Counted from the stretch's first letter, positions 38,988 to 48,057 are shown. The stretch is DNA of 64,000 bases from Acinetobacter sp. ANC 3813 (GCF_002135435.1 NZ_NEGK01000004.1:248001-312000); one strand, 5' to 3'. Translations and numbers: made by a program. The notes: a model not told the origin generated them from the sequence alone.

Positions 38988-39629
38988 ATGATTAATGATT
39001 GTGTGTTTTGTAGAGAACTCAATGGTAGCCGTGACACAAATTTTGCTACTCGATACCCAGAAATTCAGAGTAGAATTATTTACGAAACTGAATCTCTAGT
39101 AGCATTCCCTTGTATTGGGCAACTAGTAAATGGACATTTTCTTGTTGTACCCAAGAATCATGATTGTACGCTAGCGCAAACACAAAAAAGATTAAACAAT
39201 CTCAATCAAGAATTAACCCATTTACTTAAAGAAGTTCATTTAATCTTAGGCTTTGAGTTAACAGACAGCTTAATTTTTGAGCATGGCGCATTAGGGCCTA
39301 ATGATGGTAGTTGTGGAATTTACCACGCACACCTCCATGTTTTACCTTCAGCTAGTCAAGTGAATGTAAGTGGACTTTATAATTTTCAGAATAAAGACCT
39401 CATAACCAATATTGAATCTGTACTAAAGAATACATCTGTTGATAAGCCATATATTTTTGCTGGAAATTTGAAAGATGGCTTCTATCATTTACAGTTAAAG
39501 GAAGCCTTGCCAAGCCAAACTCTTAGAAAAGCTATAGCTACTCAACTTGATAAAAATGAATGGGATTGGCGAAAAGTAGAGCGAGAAGAAAATATGCTTT
39601 CTATCCTTGAAAAGGCAGAGCTCGCATGA
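38988..39629 (+). CDS. HIT-family (histidine triad) protein
   Basis: 213 residues. HIT-type nucleotide hydrolase or transferase: zinc-type Cys pair CVFC at 5-8 and the histidine triad His113-x-His115-x-His117 in YHAHLHVLP. The first about 125 residues form the HIT core and the last 85 are an unassigned C-terminal part with a DWRKVEREEN segment. HIT enzymes act on phosphate bonds to nucleotides, such as AMP adducts or dinucleoside polyphosphates. First gene of a three-gene operon; its stop overlaps the next start (ATGA). Confidence 0.85.
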   Translation: MINDCVFCRELNGSRDTNFATRYPEIQSRIIYETESLVAFPCIGQLVNGHFLVVPKNHDCTLAQTQKRLNNLNQELTHLLKEVHLILGFELTDSLIFEHGALGPNDGSCGIYHAHLHVLPSASQVNVSGLYNFQNKDLITNIESVLKNTSVDKPYIFAGNLKDGFYHLQLKEALPSQTLRKAIATQLDKNEWDWRKVEREENMLSILEKAELA

Positions 39630-40894
39630 ATACTTCAACAGAAAAATTTATTGAACCTCTTTTAAATCCTATTAACTTTGAATTCCGTTTTGACAGAGAT
39701 ATAAATCAACATGAATTGGATATTAAAATTAGATCCAACCTTGTACAAAATGCCTTAAAAAAATTTAATACGTTCGAAGAACCTGTTGAGAAATTAAATT
39801 TATATCCTGTAGCTCGTGCAGGAAAAAGTGGTAGTGAAGTATTCTATTTAGACTTTTACATAAAAACAGCTAGTTATCCTAAGAAATTTATTGCTAAATT
39901 TCAAAATATTAGAAAAACTGATGATGAATTAAAAGCCGCTAAAAAAGCTGCTTTTGCTTCTTTATGCCCGAATGTCATTTCAGCAGAAGATACAGAAAAT
40001 GATTTGGGAATTATATTATATGACTTGGCTAAGGTAAAAAATCATCAAGAATTTCGTGGATATTTCTTAGACGAAAATAACAGTTCTGAAAATTGTGCAA
40101 TAGCAATCAAGTCGATTCTTCAAGATATTGGCTTACATAGAAATACAAGTGAGCCTGACAAAAAGTTTATAGAGGATTTCAAAAAGTATGTACATCGTAA
40201 GCAACAACCTATTGAAAAACTCGCTGCATTTATAAAATCATCTAGTGAATACAATGGGTTTTCCCAAATTTCTTCCCGCATTTTAAATGCTTATAATAAG
40301 TTAACATCTGAGTTGGACTTTTCTTTCACGCCTTATTTAGTTCATGGAGATTTGCATGCAAGAAATCTCATGGTTAATACAAAAAACCCTAATCAAACAG
40401 AATTAATTGATTTCGGCTGGTCAGATTATGGACATCCAGCTAAAGATTTCGTGCTATTAGAGATTACTCTAAAATATATGCTACTTTCAGAGTTGCTTTT
40501 AAATATGAAAAGCAGAAAAAGAAGTGAGCCTTTGCATTTACCATTAACTGTTTACGAAAAATTTGAAATATTTCTTTGTGAGAATTGTTTTATCTTGCCC
40601 AATTATGAATATCTACTTTCTAAAATCCCAGAATTAGCAGAACTTAAGCCATATCAAAGCACAGCTTTAGAAAGAGTTTATCTATGTTTAATAGAGGTTC
40701 GTAGAGAAGCTGGTAGAATTCTAAATGAATTTAGTTGTGGGCATATACATACACCTATCCCTTCAGCTGAAAGAAACTACTATGCTAGCCTATTCTTGGT
40801 TACATTAGGATTAAGTGAATTTTCTGAAATGCAACCAGTATGGACGCTAATAGGATTAGATAAGACAGGAGCAGCTATATGGAAGCATCCTTAA
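39626..40894 (+). CDS. APH/choline-kinase-fold phosphotransferase
   Basis: 422-residue kinase-like protein. The catalytic loop HGDLHARN is at 240-247 and the metal-binding Asp in ELIDFGWSDYGHPAKDF at 262. Around 65-95 is a glycine/lysine region (ARAGKSGSEVFYLDF then KFIAKF) that fits the N-lobe. Substrate unknown: the fold covers aminoglycoside, choline, homoserine and other small-molecule kinases. A resistance role is not supported by anything visible. Overlaps the next gene by 16 bp, so the two are tightly coupled. Confidence 0.82.
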   Translation: MNTSTEKFIEPLLNPINFEFRFDRDINQHELDIKIRSNLVQNALKKFNTFEEPVEKLNLYPVARAGKSGSEVFYLDFYIKTASYPKKFIAKFQNIRKTDDELKAAKKAAFASLCPNVISAEDTENDLGIILYDLAKVKNHQEFRGYFLDENNSSENCAIAIKSILQDIGLHRNTSEPDKKFIEDFKKYVHRKQQPIEKLAAFIKSSSEYNGFSQISSRILNAYNKLTSELDFSFTPYLVHGDLHARNLMVNTKNPNQTELIDFGWSDYGHPAKDFVLLEITLKYMLLSELLLNMKSRKRSEPLHLPLTVYEKFEIFLCENCFILPNYEYLLSKIPELAELKPYQSTALERVYLCLIEVRREAGRILNEFSCGHIHTPIPSAERNYYASLFLVTLGLSEFSEMQPVWTLIGLDKTGAAIWKHP

Positions 40895-41952
40895 CTGTCT
40901 CAGATTTGGGTGAAATTCAATTATTAAAGAAAATATTTATTCCTGATGTTAGTTCAAATACAAAAGAAATAAATGATGATTGCGCTCACTTTCAAGCTAA
41001 TGGCAACATGCTTTGGTCTATTGATCCTTGCCCCACCCCTATGGCTAACTGGTTTAATAAGGCAACTCCCGAAGTATGGGGCTGCTATACAGCCATTATA
41101 AACTTATCTGATATAGCTGCATCGGGGGGGACTCCGATAGGAATGTTGGTGTCCCTAGAAATTCCTGATAATACTCCTGTTGAATTCCTTAAAAGATATC
41201 AATCAGGATTAATGGCCGCTTTACAAAAAGCAGATGCAAAATTATTAGGTGGCAATGTTAAGAGTACTGCTAAATTTGGAGCAACAGGGACGATCATAGG
41301 AGCAGCTTCTGAACAGAAAGTTACTCGCCATATAAAGCAAAAAAATTGTACCTTCTATTTAGTAGGGCAATCTGGTCGCTTTTGGTCATCAGTGATTGGA
41401 AATCACTATGGTTGGGATAATCTACCTACCACGATACAAAATGAGCTAAATGAGGCTCTATGTTTTCCAGTGCCACAAACAAAAGCAGGACAAATGATTG
41501 GTTCTTTGAACTTTGAAGTTGCATGTATGGATTGTTCAGATGGTGCAGCTAATGCTCTATTCCAGCTCGCTCACTTAAATGATTTAGATATAACTGTCTA
41601 TGATGATATCAAATGGGACCTTGACCCCAATACTACAGAATTTGTTTTAAATAAGAATATCAATTTAGAGAATATTTTTTATAGCTTTGGTGATTGGCAA
41701 CTAGCTTGCCTTGTGCCAAATGAATACATTGAGATATTTGAAAGTAAGTTAAATAACTTCACTCTTACTAAACTAGGTTACACACAATCTGGTATAGGCC
41801 AAGTTAAGACTGAGAATAATCGTATACTTAACAAAAACAGCCTCAATCAGAACTTTTCTGGTGGATATAATTCCATTAATTCAATAGAAGATATGATCAG
41901 TAAGTTTATGGATATACCAATTTTCATTGATGAAAGCATGATTAATCAATAG
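40879..41952 (+). CDS. ThiL/PurM-superfamily protein (thiamine-monophosphate-kinase-like)
   Basis: 357 residues with the PurM-like layout of ThiL: acidic NDDCAHF near 32-38, Asp49 (SIDP), LSDIAASGGTP at 76-86, GGNVKSTAKFGATGTIIG at 124-141 and DCSDGAANAL at 218-227. Core motifs are recognisable but altered from ThiL (for example GDDAA and WGDT-type motifs are not exact), so it is probably a specialised relative acting on another phosphorylated substrate. Last gene of the HIT/kinase/ThiL-like operon. Its stop is only 12 bp before the first distal TnsB site, and no terminator is seen. Confidence 0.75.
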   Translation: MEASLTVSDLGEIQLLKKIFIPDVSSNTKEINDDCAHFQANGNMLWSIDPCPTPMANWFNKATPEVWGCYTAIINLSDIAASGGTPIGMLVSLEIPDNTPVEFLKRYQSGLMAALQKADAKLLGGNVKSTAKFGATGTIIGAASEQKVTRHIKQKNCTFYLVGQSGRFWSSVIGNHYGWDNLPTTIQNELNEALCFPVPQTKAGQMIGSLNFEVACMDCSDGAANALFQLAHLNDLDITVYDDIKWDLDPNTTEFVLNKNINLENIFYSFGDWQLACLVPNEYIEIFESKLNNFTLTKLGYTQSGIGQVKTENNRILNKNSLNQNFSGGYNSINSIEDMISKFMDIPIFIDESMINQ

Positions 41953-41964
41953 CCTTTTTCTAAA

Positions 41965-42099
41965 AATGACACTAGATGTGTCGCTTTTCTCATAGAATGT
42001 CATAGGTTGTGTCGCATTCCAATGTCATTATGTGTCGCAAGGATTTATAAGTTTCTGAATTTATATATTCGATAATGACAGAGGATGTGTCGCATGACG
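41965..42099. repeat. Distal transposon end with four TnsB-type sites
   Basis: Four sites on the opposite strand with the pattern cgacaca...tg[t/a]catt: 41965-41983, 41996-42014, 42019-42037 (degenerate) and 42074-42092. Starts are 31, 23 and 55 bp apart, so this end is spread out. The tip CGTCATGCGACACAT (complement) closes the element at 42099. Confidence 0.85.
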
Positions 42100-42104
42100 T
42101 TCAA
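42100..42104. repeat. Target-site duplication, right copy
   Basis: TTCAA directly after the right tip, identical to 21396-21400. Removing 21401-42104 restores a continuous nrdB stop-to-terminator region. Confidence 0.8.
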
Positions 42105-42114
42105 TCTTTATGCG

Positions 42115-42146
42115 AAAAATCCCGCTCATGTAGCGGGATTTTTTAT
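42115..42146 (+). terminator. Original nrdB terminator, displaced by the transposon
   Basis: Perfect stem AATCCCGCT / AGCGGGATT with a 5-nt loop and six T. It now lies beyond the distal transposon end; in the empty site it would start about 29 nt after the nrdB stop. Confidence 0.9.
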
Positions 42147-42196
42147 TTCAATAAATAATGTTAGAATTCATTAAAATCAAAAACTTAAAATAAAAT

Positions 42197-43267
42197 ATGA
42201 CAGAAGCTCCGCTGATTCAGCAAGGCATTATTCACTATTATTCTGGAAATAATCGTTCAGGCATCATTCAATCTGAAAAACAGCATTATATTTTTGATGC
42301 TGACACCATTTTAATTGAAGACACAACTTTATATAAAAATGCTTCGATCTATTTCCACCATCAAGCAGATAGTAAAAAAGTTACTGCCCTTTCTTCTGAT
42401 AAAAATCAGCTAGTCTCGTATGTACAACAAATCGATCAAGACCATAACAAACTGATAGAAGTTGAAAGTTCTAGTACAGAAAAATGTGACAAAAAGGAAA
42501 CTTCTTTAAAAGACAAAATTAAACGTATTCAAGTTCTCAATAAACGCCAAAAACTCATCTTTTATAGTTGTAGTATGTATTACTCCTGTATTGCATTGTG
42601 GGTGTGTAATTCAAATCGTTTTATAGGCTTAAAATTTCACATTTGTTATCTACTTATCATTGCAATCATTTTTATGATCATCTTTATACAAGATAATAAA
42701 TTAACCCATACTGGATTGATCTGTCATAGTTTTGTTTTTACATTATTATTCTTTCAATTAACACTCTATGAATTACATAAATACCCAGAAACACTAAAGT
42801 TTCAAAGCCAAGAACTCTTATCTATTCGGGAAAACTTTGTTGAAGGGATCATCCATAATGAATATAAATCCGTCGGTTCAGGTAAAAGTCGCAGGTCGTG
42901 GACAGATACCGAACTACATACTGTACAAGGGGATATTTTCACGATTTACTGCGATTTCATAGATACTTACGACTCCTGTGATCGTCTCAGTTCACTTTCA
43001 GGAAAACCTGTCCGCATTGGTTATGCAAAAAATATAAATCAATATACGACTCACCATGTACTTTTGCTATCACTTAGCAGTACTAATCTATCTATCCCAA
43101 AAAGTGCGATGATCAATACCTATCAAGAGCAGAAAAATACCATTTTTATTTATCTATTCTTGGTACTCTTACCCTTCTATTTGGGGCCAATGCTTTTACA
43201 TATTGATTATTTTCGTAATCCCCCTGAATCGAATATCGATGACTCTCCGCAGTTAGCCATCGAATGA
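42197..43267 (+). CDS. Membrane protein with cold-shock-like N-terminus
   Basis: 356 residues. The first about 60 resemble a cold-shock/OB strand pattern (GIIHYYSGNNRSGIIQSEKQHYIF, then hydrophobic strands), used in other bacteria as an added domain on small membrane proteins. A charged linker (about 75-112) follows, then hydrophobic helices at about 118-135, 141-162, 171-190 and 316-336, with a soluble region between about 200 and 300. Function not recognised. It is the first chromosomal gene after the transposon, on the same strand as nrdB, separated from it by the old nrdB terminator. Confidence 0.75.
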   Translation: MTEAPLIQQGIIHYYSGNNRSGIIQSEKQHYIFDADTILIEDTTLYKNASIYFHHQADSKKVTALSSDKNQLVSYVQQIDQDHNKLIEVESSSTEKCDKKETSLKDKIKRIQVLNKRQKLIFYSCSMYYSCIALWVCNSNRFIGLKFHICYLLIIAIIFMIIFIQDNKLTHTGLICHSFVFTLLFFQLTLYELHKYPETLKFQSQELLSIRENFVEGIIHNEYKSVGSGKSRRSWTDTELHTVQGDIFTIYCDFIDTYDSCDRLSSLSGKPVRIGYAKNINQYTTHHVLLLSLSSTNLSIPKSAMINTYQEQKNTIFIYLFLVLLPFYLGPMLLHIDYFRNPPESNIDDSPQLAIE

Positions 43268-43314
43268 TCTTTTCAACATAAATAAAAATAAAAGCTGCAA
43301 CAATGATATTTCTA

Positions 43315-45423
43315 TTAAAAACTCTTCGTCACACTCAAGCCCGCACTCCAATTTCGCGCTTCCGCAGGCTCAAAAAAGCGCTTATTGCTTTCATTCACAA
43401 TCACAGAACCCGAATAATCTTTATCAAATAAATTATCTACACGTGCAAAGGTATTAAATGCCCAGTCCTTCATTACCCATTTGTAGCCAATATTTGCAGC
43501 AGCAACCACATAACTCGGTGCTGTATCCGAGTTAATATCATCCACATAGATTTTATCGCTATAACGCACATCTATACCTGCGCGCAAACCAGTTTCAGGT
43601 TTCCACCCTAAAGCCAAAAATGCCTGATTTTTAGCAATCCCCGGAATATAGTTGCCATTTGGAATTGGACTAATGCCTGCAATATCTACCGTGTCTTTAT
43701 CGAAGATTGCATCTATATAGCTATAGCTGGCCTGAGCAGTCAAATCACGCCATAAATCTTTTTGCCATGACAATTCAACACCTTGTCTTAAAGTTTGGTC
43801 GGCATTACGAAAGGTTGCCTTACCGCCTTCATTTTTAAGCGGCACAATGTCATCTTTAGTCAGGGTATAAAACGCAGCAGCGGTGAATTTACCCAGTGCA
43901 TTATCAGATTTTAAACCCAGCTCATAGGTTTCACTTTCGGCCGCTTTTAAACTAAAAGGCGTATTTGTTGTGACTGCTGGATAAGCCATTTCTGTAAATG
44001 TAGGTGTTTCAAAACCTTGCGCATAGCTGACATAAGTCATGAGCTCAGGCACAATCTGCCAACTCAAAGCCAACGATGGCAACAGTTTTTGATAATCCGT
44101 TTTACCCGAATTATCACCATTACTTAAAAAATGATCCTCGGTTTTAAAATGCACATTGCTATAACGCAAACCTGCATCTACATTCACGGCGTCAGTTAAG
44201 GCATAAGAGGCTTGGGCATAAGGGTCAATATTCCAAAGCGTATTGTCTTCATTGCGTCGTAAATCGCCTTTTACACCCAATACAGTTCCAGCAAAGTTTT
44301 CATAGCCACGGCGTTCTTCGGTCATTGCGTCTATTGCAACACCCGCAATAAGTTTTAAATTCGGCATAAGCTCTTTGCCTGTCCAGCGCAGATCTGTACC
44401 ATAAAAATTACGGTCAAAATCAATCACGCCACCAGCATGGTTCGCACCGCCCTGTGCTGTTTTAGGAATGGATTGATATTGCGTTACAGAACGCTGACCG
44501 GCATAGGCCATGGCGTAAATTTCATGCTGATCATTTAAAGGCTTATTCCACGTTAAACCTGTTTGTAGCTGTTCAATTTCTTTACGCGCATTGTAAAGCA
44601 ACACATTGCCAGCAACCTGCTTCGGATTTTCTTTCCATTGATCCCGCGTTAAACCACCCGGATCATCTGCATCAATTTTTACGTAATTATTAATCCAATT
44701 AATTTTAGACCCGTCGTCTAAGTCCCAAGTCAGTTTCGCATTGCTTAATACTTTATTGGCCGCGCTATGATCTCGAAAACCATCGGTATCAAAATAAGAT
44801 GAACTTAATATATAGCTCGGTTCATTGGCATTTTTTGCGCCACCTTGCAACACCACACTGGCCTGACCTTTATTTTCACTGCCGCCTGAATAACCCAAAG
44901 TGATGGAATCTGGCCCTTGCCCTTCACGGCTGGTGGTCAAAATAGTTCCGCCTGATGAGTTGCCATACAGCGAAGACAGTCCACCACCTAATACTTCAAT
45001 ATGATCGAGACTATTTAAATCAATATTAGACGTTTGACCTTGGCCATCAGGCATAGTCGCAGGAATGCCATCGACATATAAACGCACACCGCGTACACCA
45101 AAACTTGAACGAGCGCCAAAACCACGCATGGAAATTTGCAAATCTTGCGCATAATTTTCACGGTTATTCAGCTGTAAACCCGGCACGCCTTTTAAGGCTT
45201 CGGACAGGTTAACGTTCATGCCTTTTTGCGGCTCTTGCTGGATGTAATAGACAGATGCAGGGGTCGCCATGACATCACGATCAATTCGGGTTGCTTCTAT
45301 AATAATCGTATCTAGTGTTTGAACATTCTTAGTGTCAGTTTCCGCATAAACACTTTGTCCAATACATGCGATCAAACACGCTAGCGTCGTCTTTAAAAAT
45401 GGAAAATTTTGCTGATCATACAT
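43315..45423 (-). CDS. pqqU: TonB-dependent receptor, PqqU (YncD)-like
   Basis: 702-residue outer-membrane barrel with signal peptide (ACLIACIGQSVYA), TonB box-like start, plug domain and a closing aromatic strand (SVTKSF). Long stretches agree with the E. coli PQQ importer PqqU/YncD that I recall: NLSEALKGVPGLQL, RGVRLYVDGIPATMPDGQ, DDPGGLTRDQWKENP and SVIVNESNKRFFEP. The neighbour encodes a PQQ-dependent glucose dehydrogenase, so uptake of this cofactor makes sense. The ATG at 45423 with AAGG upstream is preferred over a TTG three codons earlier. Confidence 0.82.
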   Translation of the reverse strand: MYDQQNFPFLKTTLACLIACIGQSVYAETDTKNVQTLDTIIIEATRIDRDVMATPASVYYIQQEPQKGMNVNLSEALKGVPGLQLNNRENYAQDLQISMRGFGARSSFGVRGVRLYVDGIPATMPDGQGQTSNIDLNSLDHIEVLGGGLSSLYGNSSGGTILTTSREGQGPDSITLGYSGGSENKGQASVVLQGGAKNANEPSYILSSSYFDTDGFRDHSAANKVLSNAKLTWDLDDGSKINWINNYVKIDADDPGGLTRDQWKENPKQVAGNVLLYNARKEIEQLQTGLTWNKPLNDQHEIYAMAYAGQRSVTQYQSIPKTAQGGANHAGGVIDFDRNFYGTDLRWTGKELMPNLKLIAGVAIDAMTEERRGYENFAGTVLGVKGDLRRNEDNTLWNIDPYAQASYALTDAVNVDAGLRYSNVHFKTEDHFLSNGDNSGKTDYQKLLPSLALSWQIVPELMTYVSYAQGFETPTFTEMAYPAVTTNTPFSLKAAESETYELGLKSDNALGKFTAAAFYTLTKDDIVPLKNEGGKATFRNADQTLRQGVELSWQKDLWRDLTAQASYSYIDAIFDKDTVDIAGISPIPNGNYIPGIAKNQAFLALGWKPETGLRAGIDVRYSDKIYVDDINSDTAPSYVVAAANIGYKWVMKDWAFNTFARVDNLFDKDYSGSVIVNESNKRFFEPAEARNWSAGLSVTKSF

Positions 45424-45605
45424 AAATGACAAACCTTATATTTAAGTCACTCAATAAAAATTGTGCTGCATAGGCACATCATCTATTTTTGAAATCTGTA
45501 TTTTCTGAACATTCTAATGTCATATTGCGTGATATGGTTTTTAGGCAACAAATCAACATCACTTCTATGCATCAATCGTTTTCAATGCTCTTTAGACATC
45601 TGGAT

Positions 45606-45634
45606 AAAAAAAGCCTGACGAATCAGGCTTTTTT
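45606..45634. terminator. Terminator downstream of gcd
   Basis: AAAAAAGCCTGA / TCAGGCTTTTTT stem around a 4-nt loop; A and T runs on both sides allow use on either strand. It ends gcd on the minus strand. Confidence 0.9.
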
Positions 45635-45654
45635 AATTTCAGTCATCGACTTTA

Positions 45655-48057
45655 TTATTTTTGATCCGGCAATGCATAGGCAACCAGTGAATCACCCATT
45701 TTGGTGCCAAATGATCCATGACCTCCGGCCATGATCACAACGTATTGCTTACCGTTTATTTCATAAGTCATTGGCGTTGCTTGACCGCCTGCAGGAAGAC
45801 GGCCTTTCCAAAGCTCATCACCGTTAGTCACATTAATGGCACGGATATAGTTATCTTGTGTACCACCTACAAACATCACGTTACCCGCAGTTGAGATCGA
45901 ACCGCCCAGCATTGGCACACCCATTTTAAATGGCGGCAATGGAATACCCGGCATACTGTCACGAATGGTACCAATACGGCGTTTCCACACAGTTTCATGC
46001 GTATTCAAATCTACACCCGCCACGAAGCCCCAAGAAGGCTGTTTACATGGCAGACCAAATGGCGATAAGAACGCGCTGATTTCAACACCGTAAGGCACGC
46101 CATACATCGGCTGCACACCTGCTTCTGTACCCGCGCCTTTGGCAGTTTGTTTACGGTTTGGATCTTGAGGGATTAATTTGGTTACAAATGGCAATCCAAT
46201 AGGATTCATTACAGCGATTTGACGGTCAGGGTTGACCGACATACCGCCCCATTCGAACACACCCAAATTACCTGGGAAGACCAAGGTACCATTTTCAGAT
46301 GGCGGTGTATAAATGCCATCGTAGTTCAATTTATGGAACGCAACACGGCACACCAATTGGTCAAACATAGTGGCACCCCACATTTGTTTGTCAGTCAGCT
46401 TGTCTTTAGGCGCCATATCAAAGTCAGAGAATGGCTGCGTTTTAGAATAGAACTCACCTTTGGTTTGCGGGCCGCGTTTCACAGATTGTGGAACAGGTTT
46501 TTCTGTAATTGGCACAATCGCTTTACCGTTGCGGCGGTCAAGTACAAAGGCATTGCCTGTTTTGGTCAACACATAGATTGCTGGAACAATATTGCCATCT
46601 TTGTCTTTAATATCAGCTAGAGACGGCTGCGACGGTACATCCATATCCCACAAATCATGATGTGTGGTTTGGAAGTTCCAAATCAATTTACCTGTAGTAG
46701 CATTCAAGGCAAGCATTGAGTTTGCATAACGCTCATGTAACTTTGTACGGTTACCGCCCCAGATATCTGGAGTACCTACACCTGTTGGAATGTAAACAAT
46801 ATCAAGTTTTGCATCGTATGCTAAAGGCGCCCACGCATTTGGTGAGTTTTGAACATATTTTTGACCCGGTGCTGGAATTTTGTTTGGATCTTCCGCGCCT
46901 GTATCAAATACCCAAAGCAGCTCACCGGTATTCACATCATAACCGCGGATCACGCCAGATGGTTCTTCTGTAGAGAAGTTATCTGTAGTTGAACCCGCAA
47001 TAATAATGGTTGTCCCTGTAATCACTGGCGGAGATGTTGGTACATAACCGCCTGGGTAAGGGAATGGCATATCTTTTTGCAGATCGACTTCACCGTTATG
47101 ACCAAAGTCAGAACATGGTTTGCCTGTAGTCGCATTCACCGCAACCAGACGGCCATCATTTACAGGAAGAATCACTTTCTGTGGACATTCAGCAGATGTG
47201 GTTTTTTTGGCAGCTAAGCTCGTTTCAAAACCAACTGTATTATTTGCATCAAAGTAAGACACACCGCGGCAGGTTAAATGCTGGAATGTATTGTCTGCGA
47301 CTAACTTCGGATCAAAAGTCCATTTTGCTTTACCTGTGGCAGGGTCCAGCGCTGTCAATTTTTGGTGGGTTGTACAGATGTACATGTTATCGCCCACTTT
47401 AATCGGGGTGACTTGGTTGGTGGTTTCACCTGAGTCATTTTCAGTTTTGAATTCGCCAGTATGATATTCCCACGCTACTTTGAGGTCTTTCACGTTATCT
47501 GAGTTAATTTGTTTTAAAGGCGAATAACGCAAACCTGATTGTGTACGGCCATAGGCAGGCCAATCTTCATCAGCCACACCCGGAATTGCGGCATGCTGCT
47601 CAGGCTGCTGGCTTTTCAACTCACCGCGAATTTCTTGCGGGTCGTTAAAAATGGAATAGATCATCACTAAAATAGTAATAAGCAATGAACCGCCCAAAAC
47701 CATTTTTGCGGTTTTAGATGGATCAAAACCGCGGGTTACTGCTGGAATCAGCAGCAGCAAACCAAAAACACCTAAAATATCTAAACGCGGCGCGAGTGCA
47801 AAGAAGTCCGAACCAACTTCCCAAAGCCCCCATACAACTGTACCCAGAACGAGTACGGCGTAGACGATAAGTGCAGAACTTTTTAGCTTTTGTAGTAGAA
47901 CTGCAGTTACGATAAAGAGAATACCTGCAATGATGTAGTACCAAGACCCACCAAGCACTGCAAGATAAATCCCTCCAATCAGTAGACCTAAACCAAAAAT
48001 TGCGGCAACTGCCGCTAAAATCGTTTTAAGAACTGAACCTGATGTCGAAGTATTCAT
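45655..48057 (-). CDS. gcd: Membrane-bound PQQ-dependent glucose dehydrogenase
   Basis: 800 residues. Five N-terminal membrane helices (about 8-140) anchor the enzyme in the inner membrane and pass electrons to ubiquinone. The remaining part is the periplasmic eight-bladed quinoprotein propeller that oxidises glucose to gluconolactone (segments such as GLRYSPLKQINSDNVKDLKVAWEY-like repeats, WGGNRTKLHERYANSMLALN and VIMAGGHGSFGTKMGDSLVAYALP at the end). Length equals the Acinetobacter enzyme (about 801). The ATG at 48057 is chosen because AGG lies 8 bp ahead; a GTG three codons upstream is in frame. Confidence 0.95.
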   Translation of the reverse strand: MNTSTSGSVLKTILAAVAAIFGLGLLIGGIYLAVLGGSWYYIIAGILFIVTAVLLQKLKSSALIVYAVLVLGTVVWGLWEVGSDFFALAPRLDILGVFGLLLLIPAVTRGFDPSKTAKMVLGGSLLITILVMIYSIFNDPQEIRGELKSQQPEQHAAIPGVADEDWPAYGRTQSGLRYSPLKQINSDNVKDLKVAWEYHTGEFKTENDSGETTNQVTPIKVGDNMYICTTHQKLTALDPATGKAKWTFDPKLVADNTFQHLTCRGVSYFDANNTVGFETSLAAKKTTSAECPQKVILPVNDGRLVAVNATTGKPCSDFGHNGEVDLQKDMPFPYPGGYVPTSPPVITGTTIIIAGSTTDNFSTEEPSGVIRGYDVNTGELLWVFDTGAEDPNKIPAPGQKYVQNSPNAWAPLAYDAKLDIVYIPTGVGTPDIWGGNRTKLHERYANSMLALNATTGKLIWNFQTTHHDLWDMDVPSQPSLADIKDKDGNIVPAIYVLTKTGNAFVLDRRNGKAIVPITEKPVPQSVKRGPQTKGEFYSKTQPFSDFDMAPKDKLTDKQMWGATMFDQLVCRVAFHKLNYDGIYTPPSENGTLVFPGNLGVFEWGGMSVNPDRQIAVMNPIGLPFVTKLIPQDPNRKQTAKGAGTEAGVQPMYGVPYGVEISAFLSPFGLPCKQPSWGFVAGVDLNTHETVWKRRIGTIRDSMPGIPLPPFKMGVPMLGGSISTAGNVMFVGGTQDNYIRAINVTNGDELWKGRLPAGGQATPMTYEINGKQYVVIMAGGHGSFGTKMGDSLVAYALPDQK

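Larger units (their letters stand above)
21401..42099. mobile_element. Complete Tn7-like transposon at the 3' end of nrdB
   Basis: Near-identical inverted tips CGTCACGCGACACAT (left) and CGTCATGCGACACAT (right, complement) are flanked by the 5-bp direct repeat TTCAA. Each tip lies 7 nt outside the outermost binding site at both ends. A TnsA/TnsB/TnsC/TniQ operon lies inside, so the element has cut-and-paste ability if intact. Cargo includes type II CBASS, an Hxs radical-SAM cluster and a HIT/kinase/ThiL-like operon. No cas gene is present, so this is not an RNA-guided element; site choice is attributed to the large TniQ/TnsD protein. DNA is more AT-rich than both flanks. Confidence 0.93.

Noticed and set aside
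39626..40894. Aminoglycoside resistance gene
   Set aside because: The kinase fold is shared by many small-molecule kinases and the operon context does not point to drug resistance.
21401..42099. CRISPR-associated transposon
   Set aside because: No cas gene and no repeat array are present; TniQ is 655 residues, far longer than the short TniQ of such elements.
46219..46620. 133-residue plus-strand frame inside gcd
   Set aside because: Antisense shadow of the conserved gcd coding sequence, with no ribosome binding site.
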